Positions 33,901 to 41,205 of a DNA stretch of 64,000 nt are shown here, piece by piece; the stretch's first letter is position 1, and each line of letters begins with the position of its first letter. Source of the DNA: Streptomyces sp. 1-11 (lineage in GTDB: Bacteria; Actinomycetota; Actinomycetes; Streptomycetales; Streptomycetaceae); NCBI RefSeq assembly GCF_007176755.1, contig NZ_BJTV01000008.1, positions 310,001 to 374,000 of the forward strand, read 5' to 3'. A model generated the notes under the pieces. The model was given only the letters and a program-made list of their open reading frames with translations, had not been told where the DNA came from and made no database searches. The translations under genes were made by a program, and so were the position numbers.

Positions 33901-34303
33901 CCAGGACCCCACCGGCCTGTACCACCTCCAGGCCCGCTACTACGACGCCAACGTCGGCCGCTTCACCCAGCCCGACCCCTCCGGCCAGGAACAGAACCCC
34001 TACCTCTACGCAGAGGGCGACCCCGTCAACCGCATCGACCCGGCCGGCACCCTCAGCCTGAGCGGCGTGATGGACACCGTCGGCAAGGCGGGGGACGCCA
34101 TCGCCGTCGGGCAGTTCGCCGGCCAGCTGGCCACCGGTGACTACCAGGCGGCCGCCGGAACCGCGCTCAGCTTCACCGCTGACAAGGTGTTCACCGCCGG
34201 CTGCACGTACCTGACCGGCGGAGCCGGGGCGATCCCCTGCGCCGTCGGCGGCATGGCGGTCGGTGAGGCCACGGACGCGGCCTACGAAGACGCCACAAGC
34301 TGA
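30917..34303 (+). CDS. Secreted RHS/YD-repeat protein with short C-terminal tip
   Basis: A 1128-residue exported protein. A long basic signal peptide (MRTRPFGMPVRGGRRRTTGT, cleavage near ASATAAEA) is followed by about 20 YD repeats with G-[RN]-x-x-Y-x-Y-D-x-x-G-R-L character (YNSLDAPYG, TTYTYDFLGRTETVTDARG). These build the hollow beta-cocoon that encloses a toxin tip. The core ends with the conserved RYYDANVGRFTQPDPSG...NRIDPAG motif, after which only about 83 residues remain. That tip is Gly/Ala-rich with hydrophobic stretches and two cysteines (TAGCTYLTGGAGAIPCAVGG), unlike a nuclease. ATG 30917 has GGGGGGAAG upstream. A 42-residue membrane protein gene follows by 41 bp and may be its partner. 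Confidence 0.93.
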   Translation: MRTRPFGMPVRGGRRRTTGTIGAAIVASAALALSVLPSASATAAEAKPKSAWGKGSPHFAMPAVKVGPNRPVKSEPSKHPTDAAYAPWQREQRAHAKGAASGAPNKQKSAGAAAGASLAVFVPEGQGSVPWHRYTSFAITDALTAKIDYSTGNLMLTATDFDIAGVGQRLRLARTYNSLDAPYGRVSQRWWQQYERYLSVFSGEVVLYDASGATVRFTKNSDGSFTTPKGYSEDLKKNSDGTYTLTKWKSGSKETYDAAGTLTKVTDRNHGTITVTQHSDGGFKLSETRSGRWIDVTKVNDTLWQAKDNTGRSTGYGLDAAGNIDHTTDAEGGTTLFSYDSSDRVSKISTSEGRVTVFTYDDADRVTSMLRGTGFDSNGHTGPTWTYAYSATSPTAAGTTTAKDPELHATKYQHDGDGQVTDVTDALGHKRSTKFDANHNIDTATDAMGSGTTPGKVTDYGFNSRNNLESVTMPTGGKTVNSWQTIAGGDVPKDSTNADGEKTSFTYDTAGNTTSVAQTGTGGGNVSYDYNPATPTCGGFEGQRCAQKTKMTSTKTVTTDFHYDSKGNLDWAKAPAPLGRTTYTYDFLGRTETVTDARGIKTVYVYDNLDRVKTVSSTNDTVRYWYDGDGNLVQRSDGTGTVKYEFDPLQRETVRHLQDGSQTLIAYTAAGNVDYYQDPAGKVDYTWNEVNKLTDLKDPQGAVTEYAYNNNDVRVSTTYPGGTVQKVDVDDSSRPKAIKVTSDQGTLVDLGYTYGYGTNAATDGTKIRTSTDGVSGLKRTYSYDGAGRFSYAKEEKNGTIADSWQYCYDLAGNLTSQGTDQGCPRGTTYTYNDAQELTAKSSTSGSWSYDAIGNETAGASTDDYTRTGENWTDYSQMSSITVNGKTYGGQYGSTDQSERIRLGDTYFHNGPLGLSAKSTAGVDMGFNREPGGTLNSMTTGGKTYYYLTDAIGSVIGLVDVDGNKVDTYTYSPRGVRILAQSSEPVAQPYRFAGNYQDPTGLYHLQARYYDANVGRFTQPDPSGQEQNPYLYAEGDPVNRIDPAGTLSLSGVMDTVGKAGDAIAVGQFAGQLATGDYQAAAGTALSFTADKVFTAGCTYLTGGAGAIPCAVGGMAVGEATDAAYEDATS

Positions 34304-34344
34304 TTCCGCCCCCTACGGTCCCGCACCCCGACGAAGGAGATCTC

Positions 34345-34473
34345 GTGCGACCTTCCGCTGAAACGTCACTGGCCTACAAGGGACTCGACGGTATTCCTCT
34401 CTGGGTCCTGTTCGGGATCGCCATCGTGGCCTTCATCGTCTTCGGAGTCACACAGGCCCGCAAGAAGAAGTAG
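34345..34473 (+). CDS. 42-residue single-span membrane protein downstream of RHS gene
   Basis: The GTG start has an excellent GAAGGAGA site 6 bp upstream. The product is a short polar N-terminus (MRPSAETSLAYKGLDG), one hydrophobic helix (IPLWVLFGIAIVAFIVFGV) and a basic tail (TQARKKK), so by the positive-inside rule the C-terminus faces the cytoplasm. It starts 41 bp after the RHS stop and is followed by a strong terminator, so the two genes form one transcript. Immunity proteins for RHS toxins usually sit exactly here, and a membrane-embedded immunity peptide would suit a membrane-active tip. An alternative is an export aid or holin-like role. No family is known to me. Confidence 0.75.
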   Translation: MRPSAETSLAYKGLDGIPLWVLFGIAIVAFIVFGVTQARKKK

Positions 34474-34486
34474 AGGGTGCGGTGCC

Positions 34487-34525
34487 GGCGGTGGGCGGAG
34501 CCCGGACAGGGCTCCGCCCACCGCC
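34487..34525. terminator. Strong terminator after RHS unit
   Basis: A perfect 17-bp stem (GGCGGTGGGCGGAGCCC) with a GGACA loop lies 13 bp after the small membrane protein gene, between it and the convergent lysR gene. Confidence 0.85.
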
Positions 34526-34566
34526 GTTCCTCCGTCGGCGACCGCCGGTCCCGTCCCTCGACGGGG

Positions 34567-35502
34567 TCAGTGCGGGGCCACCCAGTCCGGCCGCCAGGTC
34601 CCGGCGGCGTCGTGCCCGGCCGTCGCGGCGGCCAGGTGCGCGCGGAGGGTGGCCAGCGCCGGGTGCGGGTTGTCGCGGCGCCAGATGAGCGAGTGCGGGT
34701 AGACGGGCGCCGGGTCGGTCACCGGAATACGGCGCAGGCCGTGGCCGGCGGGCCAGATGAGGCGGGTGTGCTCACCCATGAAGGTGGCCAGGCCCGGGGT
34801 GTCGGCGATGGTGTCCAGCAGGGCGTCGGAGCCGAAGTTGGGTCCGGTCGCCTCGACGGTGAGGCCGAACTCGGCGACGAGGTCGTCGTAGTAGGCGGCC
34901 CACTCGGTGCCGGGAGTGAGGCCGGGCATCCAGATCCGGTGCCCGGCGAGCTGGGCGACGCTCACCGAGCGGACGTCCGCCAGCGCGTGGGCGGGACCGG
35001 TGAGGAGCTGGAGCGGCTCGTCGACCACGCGGACGGACTCCAGGTCCTCGGGCAGGGGCCGGCCGGGCATGGCGACGGCGCGGAAGGACGCGTCGATCGC
35101 ACCGGACCGGACGGCGGCGACGGCGGTCTCGATCTCGACCAGCATCAGCACGTCCAGGTCGACCTCGGGGTACGCGCGGTGGAAGCCGCGCATCAGGCCC
35201 GACGCCGCGCCGCGTGAGTTGATCACGTCGACGCGCAGGGGACGGCGGCCGGCGCGCACGGACGTGACCGCGCGCTCGGCGACGCGCAGCAGCTCACGCG
35301 CGTGCGGCAGGAACGCCCGCCCGTCGATGGTCAGCTCGGCGCCGCGCGGCACGCGGGTGAACAGCCGCACGCCGAGCTCGCGCTCCAGCGCGGCGACCCG
35401 CTTGGAGACGGCCTGCTGGGTGATCGACAGATCGGCGGCGGCCTTCTGGAACTGGCCCGCCTCCGCGACGGCGACGAAGGTGCGTACGGCCCCGAGATCC
35501 AC
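34567..35502 (-). CDS. LysR family transcriptional regulator
   Basis: A 311-residue LTTR. The N-terminal winged helix-turn-helix reads MDLGAVRTFVAVAEAGQFQK, then AAADLSITQQAVSKRVAALERELGVRLF; the rest is a periplasmic-binding-protein-like effector domain. GTG 35502 is chosen because it starts the family-typical 'MDL' N-terminus and leaves a perfect inverted repeat (35518-35536) upstream as an operator; a GTG at 35523 would run through it. It is transcribed divergently from the MFS exporter gene across 135 bp, the classic LTTR-target arrangement, so it probably controls the exporter in response to its substrate. The C-terminal effector pocket gives no clue to the ligand. Confidence 0.9.
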   Translation of the reverse strand: MDLGAVRTFVAVAEAGQFQKAAADLSITQQAVSKRVAALERELGVRLFTRVPRGAELTIDGRAFLPHARELLRVAERAVTSVRAGRRPLRVDVINSRGAASGLMRGFHRAYPEVDLDVLMLVEIETAVAAVRSGAIDASFRAVAMPGRPLPEDLESVRVVDEPLQLLTGPAHALADVRSVSVAQLAGHRIWMPGLTPGTEWAAYYDDLVAEFGLTVEATGPNFGSDALLDTIADTPGLATFMGEHTRLIWPAGHGLRRIPVTDPAPVYPHSLIWRRDNPHPALATLRAHLAAATAGHDAAGTWRPDWVAPH

Positions 35503-35517
35503 GGCCGCCAGCCTAGT

Positions 35518-35536
35518 CCACAACGGATGGTTGTGG
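35518..35536. promoter_or_regulatory. Inverted repeat CCACAAC-N5-GTTGTGG, likely LysR operator
   Basis: Perfect 7-bp arms sit in the 135-bp divergent promoter region of the lysR/MFS pair, 16 bp before the chosen lysR start and about 100 bp before the exporter. Confidence 0.55.
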
Positions 35537-35637
35537 CAGGGCGCCGATGCGGTTGTTTGACCTGGCGCGGGGCCTGACGTTTAGCTCCCTCGGGCAACGT
35601 CGGTTTGTTCCGGTGGGACCAGAGGGGCGCGCTGAAC

Positions 35638-36885
35638 ATGATGGGCAGGAGACGGCTGGGCCGGCCGTTCGGCTGGCTGTGGTCGGCGTACGCGGTGAGC
35701 GCGTACGGGTCCGGGCTGGGGTTCGGGGCGCTGCCCCTGATCGCCGTGCTGGTGGTGCACGCCGGCCCCGCGGAGGTGTCCGCGCTGTCCGCCGTGGGAC
35801 CCGCCGTGGGCGCGCTGATCGCGGTGCCGCTCGCGCCGTGGGTGGAGTTCCGGCGCAAGCGCCCCGTCATGATCGCGATGGACCTGACCAGGTTCGCGGT
35901 CATGGCGACGATCCCGCTCGCCTACGCCTTCGGCAGGCTCGGCTTCATCCAGCTGCTCGTGGTGTCGGCCCTGACCGCCGCCGCCAAGATCGCGTTCAAC
36001 GCGGCGAGCGGGGCCTTCCTGAAGACGCTCGTGCGGCCGGACGACCTGCTCGTGGCCAACGCGCGGTTCGAGTCCACGAACTGGAGCTCCATCGCGGTCG
36101 GACCACCCCTCGGCGGAGCCGCCATCGGTCTGTTCGGGCCGGTCACCACCGTGGTGGCCGACGCGGTCAGCTACCTGCTCTCCGCGCTGGGCATCGCCGC
36201 GATCCGGGGCCGCGAGGAGGCGGCGCCGCGGCCGGCCGGCGAAGGCCCGGTCCGGGCGGGCGCCGTGCTGGACGGCTGGCGTCACATCATGTGCGATCCC
36301 GCACTGCGGGCGCTCTACCTCAACAACATGCTCGTCTCCGGTCTGATCATGGCCACCGAACCGGTCCTGGCCGTGCTCCTGCTGAGCCGGCTGGGATTCC
36401 CGCCCTGGCAGTACGGGCTCGCCTTCGCCGCCCCCTGTCTCGGCGGACTCGTCGGTTCGCGGCTGGCCGGCCGTGTCGTGGCCCGCCACGGCCGGCACCG
36501 GGTCTTCCGGACCGTCGGCACCCTGCGCGCCGTCTGGCTGATCGGCCTGGTCTTCGTCCGTCCCGGCGTCGTCGGCCTGCTCACCGTGATGGCCGTCGAA
36601 CTGGCGATCATCGTCAACATGAGCCTCTACACCCCGGTGCTCGCCACCTACCGCCTGGAACGCACACCCAGGCACCTCGTCGCCCGCACCCTGGCGGCCT
36701 GGTCGATCGGCCAGCAGGCGTCCATCGCGGTCCTCACCGCGCTGTGCGGGCTGCTCGCCGACGCCACCGGCCCACGCACCGCGCTCGCGGTCGCCGGACT
36801 GCTCATCCTGGCCAGCCCGCTGCTGCTTCCCCGCCGAGACCAGACGTCGCGGCCCGAACCGGAACCGTCCCCCAGCACCGCGTGA
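35638..36885 (+). CDS. MFS transporter (probable drug exporter)
   Basis: A 415-residue major facilitator with about 12 spans, of the MFS subgroup typical of actinobacterial macrolide/multidrug exporters. The first spans (FGWLWSAYAVSAYGSGLGFG, LPLIAVLVVHAG) are followed by the motif-A-like loop PLAPWVEFRRKRPVMIAMDL and the repeat region FNAASGAFLKTLVRPDDLLVANARFE, a marker of this subgroup. ATG 35638 follows GAGGGG; ATG 35641 is equally possible. Divergent from lysR, it is the likely regulatory target. A stem-loop follows the stop. The substrate is unknown. Confidence 0.88.
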   Translation: MMGRRRLGRPFGWLWSAYAVSAYGSGLGFGALPLIAVLVVHAGPAEVSALSAVGPAVGALIAVPLAPWVEFRRKRPVMIAMDLTRFAVMATIPLAYAFGRLGFIQLLVVSALTAAAKIAFNAASGAFLKTLVRPDDLLVANARFESTNWSSIAVGPPLGGAAIGLFGPVTTVVADAVSYLLSALGIAAIRGREEAAPRPAGEGPVRAGAVLDGWRHIMCDPALRALYLNNMLVSGLIMATEPVLAVLLLSRLGFPPWQYGLAFAAPCLGGLVGSRLAGRVVARHGRHRVFRTVGTLRAVWLIGLVFVRPGVVGLLTVMAVELAIIVNMSLYTPVLATYRLERTPRHLVARTLAAWSIGQQASIAVLTALCGLLADATGPRTALAVAGLLILASPLLLPRRDQTSRPEPEPSPSTA

Positions 36886-36934
36886 CCCACCGGTGAGCCC
36901 GACGAACCAGGCCTTCGGCCGGCTCGCTCACCCG

Positions 36935-36971
36935 CCCCGTCCGGACGCGGCGCCCCGCGCCCCGGACGGGG
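36935..36971. terminator. Hairpin between MFS gene and convergent hypothetical
   Basis: CCCCGTCCGG and CCGGACGGGG, perfect 10-bp arms with a 17-nt GC-rich loop, lie in the 92-bp gap between two convergent genes. Confidence 0.65.
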
Positions 36972-36977
36972 ACCCGC

Positions 36978-37613
36978 TCACGGCTGCCGCGGACCGCCGC
37001 CCGCCGGCCGGCCGCCCCGTCCGCGCTCGGCGCGCCGCAGCGCGCGCCGCAGCTTTCCCGGCAGGGTGGCGGCCAACTCGCCCACCGGGGCGACGTCGTG
37101 GCAGGTGCCGTCCCGGCCGCCACGGCACCACCACACCGTCGGGCCGGCGGCGTCCGTCCCGTCCCAGTCCCAGTCGCCGCCGGTCCCCGCGGGACGCGGG
37201 TGCACGCCGGTCCTGTGCTCCTGGCAGACCGGCCACACCTGCCAGAGCAGCTCCATGACGGTCGACTGCGCCGCGTCCGCGACCACGGCCAGGACCGTCT
37301 CGGCGTCGTCCGGCTCCGGCGGATCGCCCTCCTCCAGGTCGACGGCGTTCACCGGGTTGCCGTGCCAACGGCCGTCGGGCATCGCCACGTAGACCTGACC
37401 CCGGTCGACCCCGCCCGGGGGCGCGGGCCGTGAAGGCGGGTCGACCATCAGGATCAGCGCGTCCTGGCCCGGCAGGGTCGCCACCAGGTCGCGGTTGACC
37501 ACGGCGAGCGCGGCCTCCAGCTTCGGCCACCGGCCGGGCTCGGCCGGACGGGGCTCCTGAGGCCGCCGCCCGTCCCGGCCGGGACCGTCGCCCGCGTACG
37601 AGAAGTAGTTCAC
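36978..37613 (-). CDS. Hypothetical acidic protein, unknown function
   Basis: A 211-residue soluble protein without signal peptide or membrane span. It starts MNYFSYAGDGPGRDGRR, has a conserved-looking central region (LEAALAVVNRDLVATLPGQD, then ALILMVDPPS and QVYVAMPDGRWHGNPVN), an acidic middle (DLEEGDPPEPDDAETV), Trp-rich segments (LLWQVWPVCQEH, TVWWCRGGRDGTCHD) and a very basic Arg/Gly tail. Cysteines at CQEH, WWCRGG and TCHD could make a zinc site. GTG 37613 is a guess based on where coding character begins; the ribosome site is weak. It is divergent from the flavoenzyme gene. I do not recognise it. Confidence 0.55.
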   Translation of the reverse strand: MNYFSYAGDGPGRDGRRPQEPRPAEPGRWPKLEAALAVVNRDLVATLPGQDALILMVDPPSRPAPPGGVDRGQVYVAMPDGRWHGNPVNAVDLEEGDPPEPDDAETVLAVVADAAQSTVMELLWQVWPVCQEHRTGVHPRPAGTGGDWDWDGTDAAGPTVWWCRGGRDGTCHDVAPVGELAATLPGKLRRALRRAERGRGGRPAGGGPRQP

Positions 37614-37714
37614 CCGGACATCGTCCCAGCCGCGCCCACACGGCGGCACGACGGTGCTTGGGAGGTTCTTGACGCGGCCGCAGGACTGAAGCGCGATCAC
37701 ACGGCAACGAGCAG

Positions 37715-39301
37715 GTGGTGACACGCATAGCAATCGTCGCCCTGACCCTCGTCGCGGGTGTGCTCGCCTCCCTGGCATCGGTCTGGCTCTCGCCCTGGTG
37801 GCTGCTCGCCGCCGTGCCGTCGGTCCTGCTGGGGCTGCTGGGCGCCTGGGACCTGGTGCAGCGCCGGCACTCGGTGCTGCGCAACTACCCGGTCCTCGGC
37901 CATGCCCGCTTCCTCATGGAGCGCATACGCCCGGAGCTGCAGCAGTACTTCATCGAGCGGAACTACGACGGCCGCCCCTTCGACCGGGACGTGCGCAGCA
38001 TCGTCTACGAGCGCGCCAAGGGCACGGACGCGGAGGAGCCGTTCGGCACCGAACGGGACGTGTACGAGCCCGGTTACGAGTTCCTGGTGCCGTCGATGGC
38101 GCCGTGCCCGGTGCCCGAGTCGCCGCCGCGGGTACGGATCGGCGGCCCGGACTGCGCCCGCCCGTACGACATGGCCCTGCTGAACGTCTCGGCGATGAGT
38201 TTCGGCTCCCTGTCCGCCAACGCGGTCCTGGCTCTCAACGGCGGTGCCGCGGCAGGGGGCTTCGCCCACGACACCGGCGAGGGCGGGCTGTCGGAGTACC
38301 ACCTGCGGCCGGGGGGCGACCTCGTGTGGGAGATCGGCACCGGGTACTTCGGCTGCCGTACCCGCGACGGCGACTTCGACCCGGCCGAGTTCGCCGACAA
38401 GGCCGCGCACGACCACGTCAAGTGCGTGTCCCTGAAGCTCTCGCAGGGCGCCAAGCCCGGCATCGGCGGTGTGCTGCCGGGGGCCAAGGTGAACAGCGAG
38501 ATCGCCCGGGTCCGGGACGTGCCCGAGGGGCGCACGGTCGTCTCCCCGCCGTACCACCGGGTGTTCTCCACCCCGCGTGAACTCGTCCGGTTCATCGCCC
38601 GCATGCGCGAGCTGTCCGGCGGCAAGCCCGCGGGGTTCAAGCTCTGCGTGGGCTCGCGCCGGCAGTTCCTGGCCGTGTGCAAGGCCATGCTGGAGGAGGG
38701 CACGGCGCCCGACTTCATCGTGGTGGACGGCGCCGAGGGCGGGACCGGGGCCGCGCCGCTGGAGTTCGCCGACCACGTGGGCACCCCGCTCACCGAAGGC
38801 CTGCTCACCGTGCACAACGCCCTCGTCGGCGCCGGCCTGCGCGACCGGATCAGGATCGGGGCGAGCGGCAAGATCGCCACCGGTACCGACCTCGTCAAGC
38901 GCATGGTGCAGGGCGCCGACTACGGCAACGCGGCGCGGGCCATGATGTTCGCCGTCGGCTGCATCCAGGCGCAGCGGTGCCACACCAACACCTGCCCCAC
39001 CGGCGTCACCACCCAGGACCCCCGCCGGGCCCGCGCCCTCGACGTGCGGGACAAGGCGCCGCGCGTCCAGCGCTTCCAGGAGGCGACCGTGGCCGGCGCG
39101 CTGCAGATCATGGCGTCCATGGGGGTCACCGACCCCGCGGAGCTGCGCCCGCACATGCTCCGCCGACGCATCGACCCCATCACCGAACGCTCCTACGAGG
39201 AGCTCTACGAGTGGCTCGAGCCAGGGCAGTTGCTCGCCGGGCCGCCGGCTTCCTGGGCGGCCGACTGGAAGGCCGCCGACCCCGACCGTTTCACCGTGTG
39301 A
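37715..39301 (+). CDS. Membrane-anchored FMN-binding glutamate synthase-like protein
   Basis: A 528-residue protein with two N-terminal membrane helices (IAIVALTLVAGVLASLASVW, LLAAVPSVLLGLLGAW) joined to the FMN-binding central domain of glutamate synthase (about 130-510). The flavin/2-oxoglutarate site is visible (LNVSAMSFGSLSANAVLALN, GAKPGIGGVLPGAKV, VDGAEGGTGAAPLEF, RIGASGKIATGTDLVKRMVQG), and a cysteine cluster like the 3Fe-4S site of GltB follows (CIQAQRCHTNTCPTGVTTQ). There is no amidotransferase domain, so it is not a full glutamate synthase. Such stand-alone proteins probably are membrane flavin oxidoreductases of unknown substrate. It is 14 bp upstream of poxB, so it may share a quinone-linked role. 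Confidence 0.87.
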   Translation: MVTRIAIVALTLVAGVLASLASVWLSPWWLLAAVPSVLLGLLGAWDLVQRRHSVLRNYPVLGHARFLMERIRPELQQYFIERNYDGRPFDRDVRSIVYERAKGTDAEEPFGTERDVYEPGYEFLVPSMAPCPVPESPPRVRIGGPDCARPYDMALLNVSAMSFGSLSANAVLALNGGAAAGGFAHDTGEGGLSEYHLRPGGDLVWEIGTGYFGCRTRDGDFDPAEFADKAAHDHVKCVSLKLSQGAKPGIGGVLPGAKVNSEIARVRDVPEGRTVVSPPYHRVFSTPRELVRFIARMRELSGGKPAGFKLCVGSRRQFLAVCKAMLEEGTAPDFIVVDGAEGGTGAAPLEFADHVGTPLTEGLLTVHNALVGAGLRDRIRIGASGKIATGTDLVKRMVQGADYGNAARAMMFAVGCIQAQRCHTNTCPTGVTTQDPRRARALDVRDKAPRVQRFQEATVAGALQIMASMGVTDPAELRPHMLRRRIDPITERSYEELYEWLEPGQLLAGPPASWAADWKAADPDRFTV

Positions 39302-39315
39302 CCTGGAGGACCCAC

Positions 39316-41079
39316 GTGCCCCGTACCGTTGCCCAAGTCATCGTGGACGCGCTGAGCGAACTCGGCGTGCGCCAGGTGTTCGGCGTCGTCGGAGACGCGC
39401 TCAACCCCCTCACGGACGCCATCCGGACCACCGACGGCCTGGAATGGGTGGGCTGCCGGCACGAGGAGGCGGCCGCCTTCGCCGCGAGCGCCCAGTCGCA
39501 GCTCACCGACACCCTCGGCGTGTGCATGGGCACCGTCGGACCCGGCTCCGTGCATCTCCTCAACGGACTGTACGACGCGGCCAAGAGCCACACCCCGGTC
39601 CTGGCCATCGCCGGTCAGGTGCCGCTCGCCGAACTCGGCAGCGACTACTTCCAGGAGGTCGACAACGACGCCCTCTTCAGCGACGTCGCCGTCTTCCGCG
39701 CCACCGTCACCTCGCCCGACCAGCTTCCGCAGATGCTGGAGACGGCGGTGCGCCACGCGCTGGGCCGCAAGGGCGTCGCCGTCCTCACCGTGCCGGGCGA
39801 CCTGGGCGAGCGCGAACTGACCGCCGACCGGCCGGCCCGGTTCTCCCTGAACGCTCCGGTGAGCCGCCCGGAGGAGTCAGCCGTCCGCCGTGCCGCGGAA
39901 CTCCTCGACCGCTCCGAGCGCGTCACCCTCCTCGTCGGCCGGGGAGCCCGGGCCGCCCGCCAGGACGTGCTCACCCTCGCCGACCGGCTGGCCGCGCCCA
40001 TGGTGCTCACCCTGAAGGCCAAGGCCGGCTTCGAGGGCGACGCCAACCCCTACCAGGTCGGTCAGACGGGCCTGATCGGCAATCCCGCCGCGGCGCAGGC
40101 CCTGCAGGACGCGGACACGCTGCTGATGCTCGGCACGGACTTCCCCTACCGGGACTGGTATCCCGAGGGCCGGACCGTGATCCAGGTCGACACCGAGGCG
40201 ACCCACATCGGACGTCGCGTACCGGTCGAGGTCGGCCTGGTGGGGGACACCGGCGCCACCGTGCGCGACCTCCTGGCCCACCTGACCGCCACGCCCGCCG
40301 GGTCCGGCGGCGCGCGCGACCGCTCGCACCTGGACAAGGCGCGGGAACGCTTCGACAAGTGGCGCACCGGTCAGGCCCGGCTGGCCGACCCCGCGCACGA
40401 CAAGGGCGTCGTGGGCCGCATCCGCTCCGCGCTGGACAACCGGGCGCACGACATCCGCCCGGAGGCCCTGGCCGCGGCCGTCGACCGGGCGGCGGCGGAC
40501 GACGCCGTCTTCACCTCCGACACGGGCATGGCCACGGTGTGGCTCTCCCGCTTCGTCGAGATGCGCGGCGAGCGGCGCCTGATCGGCTCGTACAACCTGG
40601 GCTCGATGGCCAACGCCATGCCCCAGGCCCTGGGCGCCCAGTGCCTGGACCGCGAGCGGCAGGTCGTCGCCTTCTGCGGCGACGGCGGACTGAGCATGCT
40701 CCTCGGCGACCTCATGACCCTGAAGACGTACCGGCTCCCCGTCAAGCTCGTCGTCTTCGACAACCGCCGGCTGGGCATGGTGAAGCTCGAACAGGAGCAG
40801 GCCGGGCTGCCCGAGTTCGGCACGGTGCTGGACAACCCCGACTTCGCCGCCGTGGCCGAGGCCATGGGCATCACCGGCATCCGCGTGACGGACCCCGCGG
40901 ACGTGGAGGGCGCCGTGCGACGCGCCTTCGACGATCCGGGCCCGGTGCTGCTCGACGTCCTCACCAACCCCGACGAGATCGCCGTCCCGGCCAAGCCGAC
41001 CGTCGAGCAGGGCTGGGGCTTCGCGCTGGCCAAGGTCAAGGAGGTCGTGCGCAGTCACGGAGAGCCGGACGGGAACTGA
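39316..41079 (+). CDS. poxB: Pyruvate dehydrogenase (quinone)/pyruvate oxidase-type ThDP enzyme
   Basis: A 587-residue ThDP/FAD enzyme strongly similar to E. coli PoxB over its length. The activating glutamate is in CRHEEAAAFAA. The family marker GSDYFQEVDNDALF, a FAD-domain QTGLIGNPAAAQALQDADTLLMLGTDFPYRDWYP, NLGSMANAMPQALGAQ and the ThDP-Mg motif CGDGGLSMLLGDL through DNRRLGMVKLEQEQ all follow in order. PoxB decarboxylates pyruvate to acetate and passes electrons to membrane quinone. The C-terminal membrane-binding helix of E. coli PoxB is not evident here (the tail is KVKEVVRSHGEPDGN), so the upstream membrane flavoprotein may supply anchoring; that is speculation. GTG 39316 has GGAGGA 5 bp upstream. 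Confidence 0.88.
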   Translation: MPRTVAQVIVDALSELGVRQVFGVVGDALNPLTDAIRTTDGLEWVGCRHEEAAAFAASAQSQLTDTLGVCMGTVGPGSVHLLNGLYDAAKSHTPVLAIAGQVPLAELGSDYFQEVDNDALFSDVAVFRATVTSPDQLPQMLETAVRHALGRKGVAVLTVPGDLGERELTADRPARFSLNAPVSRPEESAVRRAAELLDRSERVTLLVGRGARAARQDVLTLADRLAAPMVLTLKAKAGFEGDANPYQVGQTGLIGNPAAAQALQDADTLLMLGTDFPYRDWYPEGRTVIQVDTEATHIGRRVPVEVGLVGDTGATVRDLLAHLTATPAGSGGARDRSHLDKARERFDKWRTGQARLADPAHDKGVVGRIRSALDNRAHDIRPEALAAAVDRAAADDAVFTSDTGMATVWLSRFVEMRGERRLIGSYNLGSMANAMPQALGAQCLDRERQVVAFCGDGGLSMLLGDLMTLKTYRLPVKLVVFDNRRLGMVKLEQEQAGLPEFGTVLDNPDFAAVAEAMGITGIRVTDPADVEGAVRRAFDDPGPVLLDVLTNPDEIAVPAKPTVEQGWGFALAKVKEVVRSHGEPDGN

Positions 41080-41106
41080 GGTCACGGAGAGCCGGACGGC
41101 AACCGA
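41053..41106. repeat. 27-bp tandem duplication across the poxB stop codon
   Basis: Two 27-bp units (41053-41079, 41080-41106) differ at three positions. The first encodes SHGEPDGN then stop, and the second would encode GHGEPDGNR had the stop not intervened (TGA versus CGA). Confidence 0.85.
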
Positions 41107-41118
41107 CCGGATCCGGCT

Positions 41119-41152
41119 CGGGCCTTACTCGCCGACCGACGGGTAAGGCCCG
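41119..41152. terminator. Terminator between poxB and STAS gene
   Basis: CGGGCCTTAC and GTAAGGCCCG form a perfect 10-bp stem around a 14-nt loop between convergent genes. Confidence 0.7.
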
Positions 41153-41205
41153 GGCACCCGCCCGCCCGGCGGGTGCGGAACGGGCGGACGATCACCTGGT
41201 GGACG

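Noticed and set aside
37715..39301. Large subunit of glutamate synthase (gltB)
   Set aside because: There is no N-terminal amidotransferase domain or C-terminal beta-helix, and two membrane helices are present.
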